Shown: piece after piece, positions 1 through 6,068 of the stretch | Layout: each line of letters opens with the position of its first letter | Position numbering within the stretch: position 1 is the first letter of the stretch | Source of the DNA: Clostridiales bacterium | GTDB taxonomy: Bacteria > Bacillota > Clostridia > Oscillospirales > JAAYOS01 | Direction of reading: 5' to 3' | Length of the DNA: 12,951 bases | Assembly: GCA_012521525.1 (NCBI GenBank) | Contig: JAAYMG010000228.1 | Span: forward strand, 1-12,951 | Program-made: the position numbers and the translations under genes | Notes under the pieces: generated by a model | What the model was told of the DNA's origin: nothing | The model's database searches: none | What the model saw: only the letters and a program-made list of their open reading frames with translations

Positions 1-1
1 G

Positions 2-1000
2 ATCGGCTCGGCGTCAGAGCCGGTCGAGGTATCGGCCGGGGAGTGGCGTGCGGCACTGGGGCGAACCGGTATATATTATGATTATCTTGAAGACATACCG
101 CTGTCCGCGATCGCGCTTTGGCAGAATTTCGAGCCTTCACCGAACGTCAGGGGCAGTGTGCGGCATCTGCTTCTTTCGGTGGATGACGGTGTTGTCGGGC
201 TTTACTATACGGCCGGTGAAGACAGAAAGTACATGTATTCAAAAACAGCCGTAAACCCTTTGGACATAGCGGAAGTTTTGTCGGGATACAGCCCAAACGG
301 ATGTGTATTTGCATTCGAGCGGGGGGATATCGATCCAAAGCCCATGGATGAGCTTTTTATGTTCGATAGGCCGCCGCTGAGGGTCGCATTCGCCCAAAGA
401 CTTTCTCACGAGGATATTGACTTCAACACCATGCTGAAAGCTTTCGGTATGAGCCTGAGTTCCAACAGATATACGCAGAGCAGGGATAACACCGTTATAG
501 CCGTTGACGGGCCGCGGACTCTTTCCCTTTCCGAAAAGGGAGATCTTGTGTACTCCGACACGGAGGAAGGCCGGACCGACGGTTATGTTATTTATGTCAC
601 ACGAGCTACCGAAGCCGAGATCATTGAAAATATCAGGCTCCTCACCGAGCAGACCGCCGGTTTGCGAAGCGGGGACGCTTATCTGAGACTTTCACGGTTC
701 GAGTATGACAAGGACAAGGATGAGTACACGGTCGGATTCGACTATTATCTCAACGGAGTTCCGGTCTTTCTGTCGGACTCACCAGACGCTGCTACTTTCC
801 GCATAAGGGAAGGGGTCATGGTATATGCTCATGTACGGCTTCGCTCTTTTGCCCTCGGTGATGAGACGTGCCGGCCTCTGCCACTGGAAACGGCTGTTGT
901 GCTGGCCGGAGAGGGTGCGGATTGCGGACTGACTTATGCGGAAACCGGCGCGGACGGTTCCGGAAGGCTGGAAATAAAGTGGTTCAGCAAGCGGGGCTGA
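2..1000 (+). CDS. yycH: YycH-like WalRK accessory protein, 5' truncated
   Basis: The frame is open from the window edge to a TGA at 998-1000, so only the C-terminal 332 residues are visible; the GTG at 158 is internal, because the frame continues upstream without a stop. YycH proteins of Bacillus are about 450 residues, so the N-terminal membrane anchor and roughly 100 residues are probably missing. The visible part has no membrane segment, which suits an extracytoplasmic sensor domain, and contains a stretch reading GIYYDYLEDIPLSAIALW near its beginning. In Bacillus and Staphylococcus YycH works with YycI at the membrane to modulate the WalK histidine kinase that controls cell-wall hydrolases. 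The assignment rests mainly on its position directly before a clearer yycI, with walJ a little further on, and less on sequence, since the family diverges quickly. It could simply be called a regulatory protein of the YycH family. Confidence 0.72.
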   Translation: MGSASEPVEVSAGEWRAALGRTGIYYDYLEDIPLSAIALWQNFEPSPNVRGSVRHLLLSVDDGVVGLYYTAGEDRKYMYSKTAVNPLDIAEVLSGYSPNGCVFAFERGDIDPKPMDELFMFDRPPLRVAFAQRLSHEDIDFNTMLKAFGMSLSSNRYTQSRDNTVIAVDGPRTLSLSEKGDLVYSDTEEGRTDGYVIYVTRATEAEIIENIRLLTEQTAGLRSGDAYLRLSRFEYDKDKDEYTVGFDYYLNGVPVFLSDSPDAATFRIREGVMVYAHVRLRSFALGDETCRPLPLETAVVLAGEGADCGLTYAETGADGSGRLEIKWFSKRG

Positions 1001-1062
1001 GGCCCTTTGCGATCAAAGGCCGGATGCAGACAAACAACGCCTGACTTGGAGGGGTGAAATCC

Positions 1063-1908
1063 GTGGATTGGCCAAAGGTCAAGACCATACTTATATTTTT
1101 CCTGCTTGTGATCAATCTGCTGATAGGCTCCCTCTATGTTTACCGCAAAACAGAGGATGCCCGCATGGAGCGCCAGATGGTTGAAAACGTGGTGTCCGGA
1201 CTTGAGAACATGGGTGTGACGATAGATCCGGATATTTTCAAAGTCAGGACTGCGCCCATATACATGCTTGAGGTCGAAAGGGACACCGAACTTGAGGTGT
1301 CGGCCTTTTCGATGCTTCTTGACCGGCCTGTTACGGAGGAACTGGGAGGAGGCAATCTGATGCTGACCTCCGGGGAAAGCTGGGCGAGACTTTCGGGAGA
1401 CGGCCTGTTCGAGGTTTTTCTCGGTGATAGTGACGGTATAAGAGTAGCGAAACCGGGCATCGAAGGAGCTGTTGAGGTATTCAGGCAGATGGGGATCGAC
1501 GTTACGGGTGATTACCTCACGGCTTCGGCAGCGGATGACGGCATCGTCGTAAAAGGTGTGCAGGGGCTTAACGGCAGGAAAATATTCAACCGGAATTATG
1601 AAATAAATATCGTTTCGGGAGAGGTCAGATCGATGCGGGGAGGCCGGATCCTGGGCACCCCTCTTGTCTGCGACACGACTCCCTCCGTTTCCCTGGCCAC
1701 TGCTGTTTTTGCATTTGCGGAAAATATGAACAGGAACGGTACACCTTGCCGTGAAATATCCGGGGCGGCTCTCGGGTATTACGCGGAAAGCTCGGCGCCG
1801 GGATTTACAAGGATAACTCCCGCCTGGGAGATAGTGTCCGACCTGGGCATATATTATGTCGACGCGATTTCCCTGGAGCCGATCAGCCAGTGGAGCCTGC
1901 CGAAATGA
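1063..1908 (+). CDS. yycI: YycI-like membrane-anchored WalRK regulator
   Basis: The protein has 281 residues. I chose GTG 1063 because GGAGGGG at 1048-1054 lies 8 nt upstream and the product then begins MDWPKVKTILIFF, closely matching the usual YycI N-terminus (MDW-K-KTI). The longer start at GTG 1054 would overlap that ribosome site. A single membrane segment spans about residues 7-27, followed by a long extracytoplasmic domain, the known type-II topology of YycI. In Bacillus YycI forms a complex with YycH and the WalK kinase. A 62-nt gap separates it from the yycH-like gene, so the two are probably co-transcribed. The C-terminal half includes PAWEI and IYYVDAISLEPI, which resemble the PepSY-like fold reported for this family. 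The call is firm for the N-terminus and position, weaker for the rest. Confidence 0.82.
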   Translation: MDWPKVKTILIFFLLVINLLIGSLYVYRKTEDARMERQMVENVVSGLENMGVTIDPDIFKVRTAPIYMLEVERDTELEVSAFSMLLDRPVTEELGGGNLMLTSGESWARLSGDGLFEVFLGDSDGIRVAKPGIEGAVEVFRQMGIDVTGDYLTASAADDGIVVKGVQGLNGRKIFNRNYEINIVSGEVRSMRGGRILGTPLVCDTTPSVSLATAVFAFAENMNRNGTPCREISGAALGYYAESSAPGFTRITPAWEIVSDLGIYYVDAISLEPISQWSLPK

Positions 1909-1928
1909 TAAGATCGCGGGATATGGGT

Positions 1929-1955
1929 GAAATTTGTCGATCATGCTCGAATTTC
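1929..1955 (+). repeat. Inverted repeat downstream of yycI
   Basis: GAAATTTG at 1929-1936 pairs with CGAATTTC at 1948-1955 (8 bp with one G-T pair, 11-nt loop). It starts 21 nt after the yycI stop. No T-tract follows (the next bases are GGGGAAAATC), so it is not a standard intrinsic terminator. It may be a 3'-end processing or stability hairpin, or chance. Confidence 0.35.
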
Positions 1956-2006
1956 GGGGAAAATCACGCATAAAGTAAACATAAACAATACATTAGAAAA
2001 TATTGT

Positions 2007-2034
2007 TTGATTTTGATTTGCGATATGCTATAAT
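2007..2034 (+). promoter_or_regulatory. Extended -10 promoter P1 for murA operon
   Basis: A perfect TATAAT lies at 2029-2034, preceded by TGC (extended -10 motif TGnTATAAT). A TTGATT -35 element at 2007-2012 is separated from it by a 16-bp spacer. The surroundings are AT-rich compared with the flanking genes. It matches the housekeeping sigma-A consensus well. Transcription would start near 2041, leaving a leader of about 208 nt before the murA GTG. Confidence 0.7.
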
Positions 2035-2178
2035 TTTAACAGTCGGATTATGTAAATTTCGTTTTTGCCCTTGGCTGTTTAGATGCCGATCGTTTAGGGC
2101 ATCATATACACAAAGCCTGTTTTAATCGTGTCCGCACAGAGGGCACAGGATGGTGAAATATTCCTTTTATTTGCTATA

Positions 2179-2184
2179 TATAAT
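2179..2184 (+). promoter_or_regulatory. Second TATAAT hexamer, possible P2 -10
   Basis: A perfect TATAAT sits within TATATATAAT about 65 nt before the murA start. No good -35 hexamer is visible at 16-18 bp upstream (the bases there read AAATAT), and the preceding dinucleotide is not TG. On sequence alone it is a weak or activator-dependent promoter candidate. Its start point would fall at about 2190, the left edge of the palindrome at 2190-2207. Confidence 0.3.
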
Positions 2185-2189
2185 ACGTT

Positions 2190-2207
2190 GCAATTAGTCG
2201 TAATTGC
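2190..2207 (+). repeat. Perfect palindrome, operator or hairpin
   Basis: GCAATTAGTCGTAATTGC consists of 7-bp perfect arms around a 4-nt centre. It lies 6 bp after the second TATAAT and 41 nt before the murA GTG. In DNA it has the size and symmetry of a dimeric repressor operator at a transcription start; in RNA it would be a short hairpin with a 4-nt loop near the 5' end of a P2 transcript. No regulator is identified. Confidence 0.45.
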
Positions 2208-2248
2208 TCGGAATCTCTTATGTAAAATAAGATTTGGAAGGTGCTGTC

Positions 2249-3541
2249 GTGATCAAATATGTAATTCGGGGTGGGAGACCGCTGAGCGGTGAAGTGTCCG
2301 TCAGCGGAGCAAAAAATGCGGCCTTGGGGGTCATAGCCGCCTCCTCGCTTGTCGAAGGGGTTACCCGGATCGAGAATATTCCGAAAATCCTGGATGTAAC
2401 GCTGATGCTTGAGATATTGCGGGAGCTGGGTGCCAAAGTACGCCTGGTAAACGGCTCTACCGTGGAAATAGACTCGACGTCCATCGTCAATACGAGCGCC
2501 TCATACGAGGCAATGAGGAAAATTCGGGGCTCTTACTACTTTATCGGCGCACTCCTTGGGCGCTTTGGACATGCCGTCGTTGCCATGCCGGGAGGATGTG
2601 ACCTGGGTGTTAGGCCTATTGACCAGCATATCAAGGGTTTTGAAGCCCTGGGCGCGGAGGTCAAGGTAAAGAGCGGCTTTATCCATGCGACCGCCCGCGA
2701 GGGCAGGCTCAAGGGGGCACATGTCTATTTTGACGTCATCACGGTCGGGGCAACGATCAATGTAATGATAGCCGCGACAATGGCCGACGGGCTTACGGTC
2801 ATCGAAAATGCGGCAAAGGAGCCCCATGTCGTGGACACGGCGAACTTCCTCAATTCAATGGGGGCAAACATAACAGGTGCCGGCACCGATGTGATAAAAA
2901 TACGCGGTGTAGAGTCGCTGCACGGCGGCACATACAGCATAATCCCGGACCAGATCGAAGCCGGGACATATATAGCGGCGGTCGCTGCGGCAGGCGGGAG
3001 CGTCCTCGTCAAGAATGTCATACCCAAGCATCTCGAGTGCATAACCGCGAAGTTTAGCGAAATAGGCATGAGTTTTGAGGAATATGACGATGCCCTGCTG
3101 GTTTCCAGGACCGGCAAACTTATGAAGACCAACGTGAAAACTCTCCCGTATCCCGGCTTTCCCACTGACATGCAGCCTCAGATTACTGCTGCTCTGTGCC
3201 TTGCCGAAGGCACATCGGTGGTTACCGAGGGTATCTATGACAACAGGTTCAAGTACGTGGACGAACTGAAACGTATGGGAGCGAATATCCAGGTCGACGG
3301 GAAAGTTGCCGTTGTGGAAGGGATCGAAAGTTTTTCAGGCGCGCCTCTCTGCGCGTGCGATCTGCGCGCCGGAGCAGCCCTTGTGATAGCCGGCCTTGCC
3401 GCGAAAGGTACAACGGAGATCAGGGGCGTGCACCACATCGAGCGCGGCTATGAAAAAATGGTAGAGAAAGTTCGCGGCCTCGGAGGGGACATCGTATGCG
3501 TGGACGTACCCGATGCCGACGAGCTCAGCGAAGTGGGATGA
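2249..3541 (+). CDS. murA: UDP-N-acetylglucosamine 1-carboxyvinyltransferase MurA
   Basis: This cytoplasmic enzyme transfers enolpyruvate from phosphoenolpyruvate to UDP-GlcNAc, the first committed step of peptidoglycan synthesis. The product has 430 residues, the usual family length. GTG 2249 was chosen over the open-frame TTG at 2234 because GGAAGG at 2236-2241 lies 7 nt upstream and the product then starts MIKYVIRGGRPLSGEV, as MurA proteins do. Visible active-site features are Lys22-Asn23 (AKNA), the loop GGCDLGVRPIDQH with catalytic Cys117 and an Arg at 122, the PGFPTDMQPQ segment with the general-base Asp, and DLRAGAAL near the C-terminus. The loop carries Cys rather than Asp, so the enzyme should be fosfomycin-sensitive by this criterion. 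Firmicutes often have two MurA paralogues, and which one this is cannot be told here. It leads a probable operon with walJ and rlmH. Confidence 0.97.
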   Translation: MIKYVIRGGRPLSGEVSVSGAKNAALGVIAASSLVEGVTRIENIPKILDVTLMLEILRELGAKVRLVNGSTVEIDSTSIVNTSASYEAMRKIRGSYYFIGALLGRFGHAVVAMPGGCDLGVRPIDQHIKGFEALGAEVKVKSGFIHATAREGRLKGAHVYFDVITVGATINVMIAATMADGLTVIENAAKEPHVVDTANFLNSMGANITGAGTDVIKIRGVESLHGGTYSIIPDQIEAGTYIAAVAAAGGSVLVKNVIPKHLECITAKFSEIGMSFEEYDDALLVSRTGKLMKTNVKTLPYPGFPTDMQPQITAALCLAEGTSVVTEGIYDNRFKYVDELKRMGANIQVDGKVAVVEGIESFSGAPLCACDLRAGAALVIAGLAAKGTTEIRGVHHIERGYEKMVEKVRGLGGDIVCVDVPDADELSEVG

Positions 3542-3577
3542 TCAGATCAGCATAAGCAAACACAACGGAGGAGCAGC

Positions 3578-4366
3578 GTGTCGTTTTTTTGCACGATCGC
3601 CAGCGGCTCAAAAGGGAACGCGGCAATCCTTTCTTACGGACAGACCAACATTCTGATAGATGCCGGCATATCCTGCAGGACGCTTGCAGATGAGCTTAAA
3701 AAATTAAATATCGGTCTCACAGATTTGACTGCAGTTTTGATAACCCATGAGCACGGTGACCATATAAGGGGGATCGAAACGCTATACCGGCGCACCGCCA
3801 TACCAATATACATGTCCGTCGGGACTGCATGCAGCGTAGAAGCATCCCTCCCATTCGTACATAAAGCGGCCGGTGTTTTTTATGCCGGCGATAGTTTTGA
3901 GATAGGCGAGATCGGAGTAGAGACATTTTCAACTCCCCATGACGCGGCTGACAGCGTGGGGTTCAGGTTTTACGCCGGAAGCCATGCCCTGGGATACGTG
4001 ACCGATCTCGGACATGTCACGCCGGAAATAAAGGGAAGGCTCATGGGACTGGAATGTCTTTTCATAGAATCGAATCACGATATCTTTTCCCTGTTGCAGG
4101 GCCCGTATCCGGATTTTCTTAAGCGCCGCATCCTGGGAAGGCGCGGACACCTGTCCAACGACGACTGTGCCGACCTCGTAGCAGACGCGGTGCGTCATGG
4201 CACACGGTGGATAACGCTCTGCCATCTGAGCGAGCAAAACAACACCCCTGAGCTTGCAGTGAAAGCGACGATGGGTGTGCTCGAAGCTCTCGATGTTTCG
4301 AAATCGGAAGGACCGATCGTAGATGTCGCGCCACCAAATACGATCGGCACACCGTACTTTTTTTAG
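3578..4366 (+). CDS. walJ: WalJ/YycJ metallo-beta-lactamase-fold protein
   Basis: The protein has 262 residues and starts at GTG 3578, with GGAGG at 3567-3571 6 nt upstream and 36 nt after murA. The N-terminus SFFCTIASGSKGNAAIL is typical of the YycJ family. Metal-binding motifs are THEHGDH (His57, His59, Asp61, His62), the TPHDA segment (His121), TDLGH (Asp143) and ESNHD (His167). GRRGHLSN (188-195) and CHLSEQNNTPELA near the C-terminus are also family hallmarks. The YycJ/WalJ group is related to nuclease branches of the fold and has been linked to coordination of DNA replication with cell division, though its substrate is not well established. It usually belongs to the walRK-yycHI cluster, which supports the upstream calls here; murA lies between yycI and walJ. 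Confidence 0.92.
   Translation: MSFFCTIASGSKGNAAILSYGQTNILIDAGISCRTLADELKKLNIGLTDLTAVLITHEHGDHIRGIETLYRRTAIPIYMSVGTACSVEASLPFVHKAAGVFYAGDSFEIGEIGVETFSTPHDAADSVGFRFYAGSHALGYVTDLGHVTPEIKGRLMGLECLFIESNHDIFSLLQGPYPDFLKRRILGRRGHLSNDDCADLVADAVRHGTRWITLCHLSEQNNTPELAVKATMGVLEALDVSKSEGPIVDVAPPNTIGTPYFF
4313..4364 (+). other. 9-bp inverted repeat plus T7 at walJ end
   Basis: CCGATCGTA at 4313-4321 is perfectly complementary to TACGATCGG at 4339-4347 (17-nt loop). A run of seven T follows at 4358-4364 and ends in the walJ stop codon. The 10-nt gap between stem and T-run is too long for a standard intrinsic terminator. It could cause partial termination or pausing between walJ and rlmH, or the T-run may simply encode the terminal Phe-Phe and stop. 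Confidence 0.3.
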
Positions 4367-4393
4367 TTGACCAATAGGCAGGAAGTGACCGGC

Positions 4394-4870
4394 ATGCTGG
4401 ACATTCAACTCATATGTGTTGGAAAGCTTAAAGAGCGGTATTATATAGAGGCTGCCGATGAATATATAAAAAGGCTTGGCGCTTACTGCAGGATCTCAGT
4501 TGTCGAAGTGGCCGAGACTCCCCTGGGGAAAAATCCTTCGGATGCGGAGATAGCCGCAGCACTGGACCAGGAATATCGGCGGATGAAATTGCCGGCCAGA
4601 TCTGCGGTCATAGCATTGTGCATCGAGGGGGAGAAGGTCGATTCAAGGGAATTTTCCGAAAAAATAGCGGATTTTGCTTCCAGGGGGATGTCGCAGCTGA
4701 CTTTCATAATCGGCGGCTCAAACGGCCTTTCGGCCGAGCTCAAACGCCGCGCCGATTTGAGGCTGTCAATGTCCGATATGACATTTCCGCATCATCTGGC
4801 GCGTGTTATGCTGCTTGAGCAGCTATACCGCGCCTTTACGATACTGCAGGGCGGAAAATATCACAAATGA
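4394..4870 (+). CDS. rlmH: 23S rRNA pseudouridine-1915 N3-methyltransferase RlmH
   Basis: RlmH is a SPOUT-fold methyltransferase that uses SAM to methylate the pseudouridine at position 1915 (E. coli numbering) of 23S rRNA helix 69 in assembled ribosomes. The product has 158 residues, in line with the usual 155-160. ATG 4394 was chosen because AGGAAG at 4380-4385 lies 8 nt upstream and the product then begins MLDIQLICVGKLKERYY, the family N-terminus; the open frame reaches back to a TTG at 4367. Visible motifs are FIIGGSNGLS (105-113, the SAM-binding knot), FPHHLARVMLLEQLYRAF (131-148) and the C-terminal YHK. The gap to walJ is 27 nt. The C-terminal residues read GGKYHK where EPYHK or HPYH is common, a small change that leaves the His in place. 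Confidence 0.96.
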   Translation: MLDIQLICVGKLKERYYIEAADEYIKRLGAYCRISVVEVAETPLGKNPSDAEIAAALDQEYRRMKLPARSAVIALCIEGEKVDSREFSEKIADFASRGMSQLTFIIGGSNGLSAELKRRADLRLSMSDMTFPHHLARVMLLEQLYRAFTILQGGKYHK

Positions 4871-4929
4871 TGGTGCCATGTATTTTTTTGATTATTCTGA
4901 ATATATTGAAACAACATGAGGGTTGATAA

Positions 4930-5391
4930 ATGGTAGCAGTCATCACAAGAGTGAAAAGCGCTTCGGTTGAGGTCGACGGCAGTTCCACCGCAAAGATCGA
5001 TGAAGGTTTACTGGTGCTGTTAGGTGTTTTCGATACCGATACTGAAGATGACGCGGCTTACCTTGCGGGCAAGGTGACAGGACTTCGCATTTTTGAAGAC
5101 GAAAACGGGAAAATGGGCAAGTCGGTGGATGACATAGGCGGCAGCATCATCGTGGTGCCGAACTTTACATTGGCAGCGGACTGCCGCAAAGGCCGCAGGC
5201 CCGATTTTACGGCTGCGGCAGATCCCGTCAGGGCAGAAGAGCTTTATAAAAGGTTTGTTGAATATTGCCGTGCCGGGGGAAGGGATGTCCAGACCGGTGT
5301 TTTTGGGGCCCACATGGCAGTGGTGTCCCACAACGACGGACCCGTTACAATAGTTATGGACACAGTGAGCATGAGGAACAAGGCGCATTGA
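4930..5391 (+). CDS. dtd: D-aminoacyl-tRNA deacylase Dtd
   Basis: Dtd hydrolyses D-amino acids (and glycine mischarged on tRNA-Ala) from tRNA, a chirality checkpoint in translation. The protein has 153 residues, slightly longer than the usual 145-150, and starts at ATG 4930 with GAGG at 4918-4921. The Gly-cisPro motif is present as NDGPVT (GPVT 137-140), together with RIFEDENGKM, DCRKGRRPDF and TGVFGAHM. Thr80 of the second active-site motif is present, but the two residues usually written Ser-Gln are Pro77-Asn78 (VPNFTLAAD). The 59-nt gap after rlmH has no convincing promoter or terminator. In many Firmicutes dtd follows relA; no relA is present here. Function is confident from overall similarity. 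Confidence 0.95.
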   Translation: MVAVITRVKSASVEVDGSSTAKIDEGLLVLLGVFDTDTEDDAAYLAGKVTGLRIFEDENGKMGKSVDDIGGSIIVVPNFTLAADCRKGRRPDFTAAADPVRAEELYKRFVEYCRAGGRDVQTGVFGAHMAVVSHNDGPVTIVMDTVSMRNKAH

Positions 5392-5429
5392 ATGCGCTGA
5401 CAGTCAATATCGGGGATCAAGGTGAAAGC

Positions 5430-6068
5430 ATGAAAATCGAAACATTAGTCGTAGGATACTTGAAAACGAATTGCTATGTCGTTTATGACGGATCGGGAAA
5501 TGCAGCGGTCATAGACCCCGGAGCGGATGCCGACAGGATCCTGGATTTTCTCAGGGAGAAATCGCTGGATCTTAAATATATATTTCTGACACACGGACAC
5601 TTTGACCATATCATGGCGGTCCCTGAGCTGAAAAACTGTACCGGGGCAAAAGTAGTGATAGCAGAAGGCGATGCGGAGTCGTTAAAGCGCGCTGACAGGT
5701 CACTTGCCAACATGGTCAGCATGGACCAGCAGCCTGTCGAACCCGACTTGCTTGCGACCGACGGCAGCTGCTATGAGATAGGTGAAATGAGGTTTACCTA
5801 CATTTTGACTCCCGGGCATACACCCGGGTCGGCAGTCATAATTTGCGGTAATGCCATGTTCAGCGGGGACACGCTTTTTGAAGACGACTGCGGGCGCTGC
5901 GACCTGCCCGGCGGCGATTACGCCGAAATGCTCCGCTCACTGCGAAAGCTGTACGCGCTCGTAGGCGATTACGACGTCTACCCGGGGCACGACGTGAAGA
6001 CCACGCTTTCCAGGGAACGCTCATATAATGTAAACATGCTTGAAGCTGTCAGGAGCACCGAGGGATGA
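5430..6068 (+). CDS. Glyoxalase-II-like MBL-fold hydrolase
   Basis: The product has 212 residues. ATG 5430 follows AAGGTG at 5419-5424, and the product begins MKIETLVVGYLKTNCYVV, typical of this short hydroxyacylglutathione-hydrolase-like family. The metal ligands are complete: THGHFDH (His55, His57, Asp59, His60), PGHTPGS (His130), SGDTLF (Asp147) and YPGHD (His187). GRCDLPGGDYAEML is also a family signature. It lacks the extra C-terminal substrate domain of true glyoxalase II, so the substrate is unknown; thioester hydrolysis is the usual family guess. It lies 38 nt after dtd, and its stop codon overlaps the hemZ start by 4 nt (ATGA), indicating coupled translation. A dtd-hydrolase-hemZ order is, from memory, common in Clostridia. 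Confidence 0.88.
   Translation: MKIETLVVGYLKTNCYVVYDGSGNAAVIDPGADADRILDFLREKSLDLKYIFLTHGHFDHIMAVPELKNCTGAKVVIAEGDAESLKRADRSLANMVSMDQQPVEPDLLATDGSCYEIGEMRFTYILTPGHTPGSAVIICGNAMFSGDTLFEDDCGRCDLPGGDYAEMLRSLRKLYALVGDYDVYPGHDVKTTLSRERSYNVNMLEAVRSTEG

Larger units (their letters stand above)
2041..2248 (+). promoter_or_regulatory. Potentially structured leader of murA
   Basis: This leader of about 208 nt lies between the predicted P1 start site and the murA start, within a 340-nt stretch (1909-2248) that I see as gene-free. Two pairings exclude each other: TGCCCT 2066-2071 with AGGGCA 2096-2101, and GATGCC 2082-2087 with GGCATC 2098-2103. A further hairpin pairs GTGTCC 2128-2133 with GGGCAC 2141-2146 (7-nt loop, one G-T pair) and can extend through AGG 2147-2149 to CCT 2116-2118 across a bulge. 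A perfect palindrome follows at 2190-2207. No arm is followed by a proper T-tract, and I recognise no known riboswitch. A regulatory role is inference from length and pairing potential. Confidence 0.4.

Noticed and set aside
158..160. GTG as the start of the first gene
   Set aside because: The frame is open without a stop to the window edge and upstream residues continue a plausible protein, so this codon is internal to a truncated gene.
934..1971. Minus-strand open frame of 345 codons opposite yycI
   Set aside because: It lies antiparallel to yycI, has no recognisable domain, is rich in Arg, His, Ser and Pro as shadow frames are, and yycI has a ribosome site and family N-terminus.
2041..2075. 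WalR binding box (TGTWAH-N5-TGTWAH) upstream of murA
   Set aside because: TGTAAA occurs at 2051-2056 but the second half-site 5 nt later reads TTTTTG, so the direct repeat is missing.
4870..4890. Possible rlmH terminator: ATGGTGCCAT followed by a T-run
   Set aside because: The palindrome has too small a centre for a stable hairpin (at most 3-4 bp), so it does not make a proper intrinsic terminator.
5811..5828. Two CCCGGG repeats forming a GC-rich stem inside the hydrolase gene
   Set aside because: They encode the conserved PGHTPG metal-binding motif, and CCCGGG is self-complementary, so codon choice explains the repeat.
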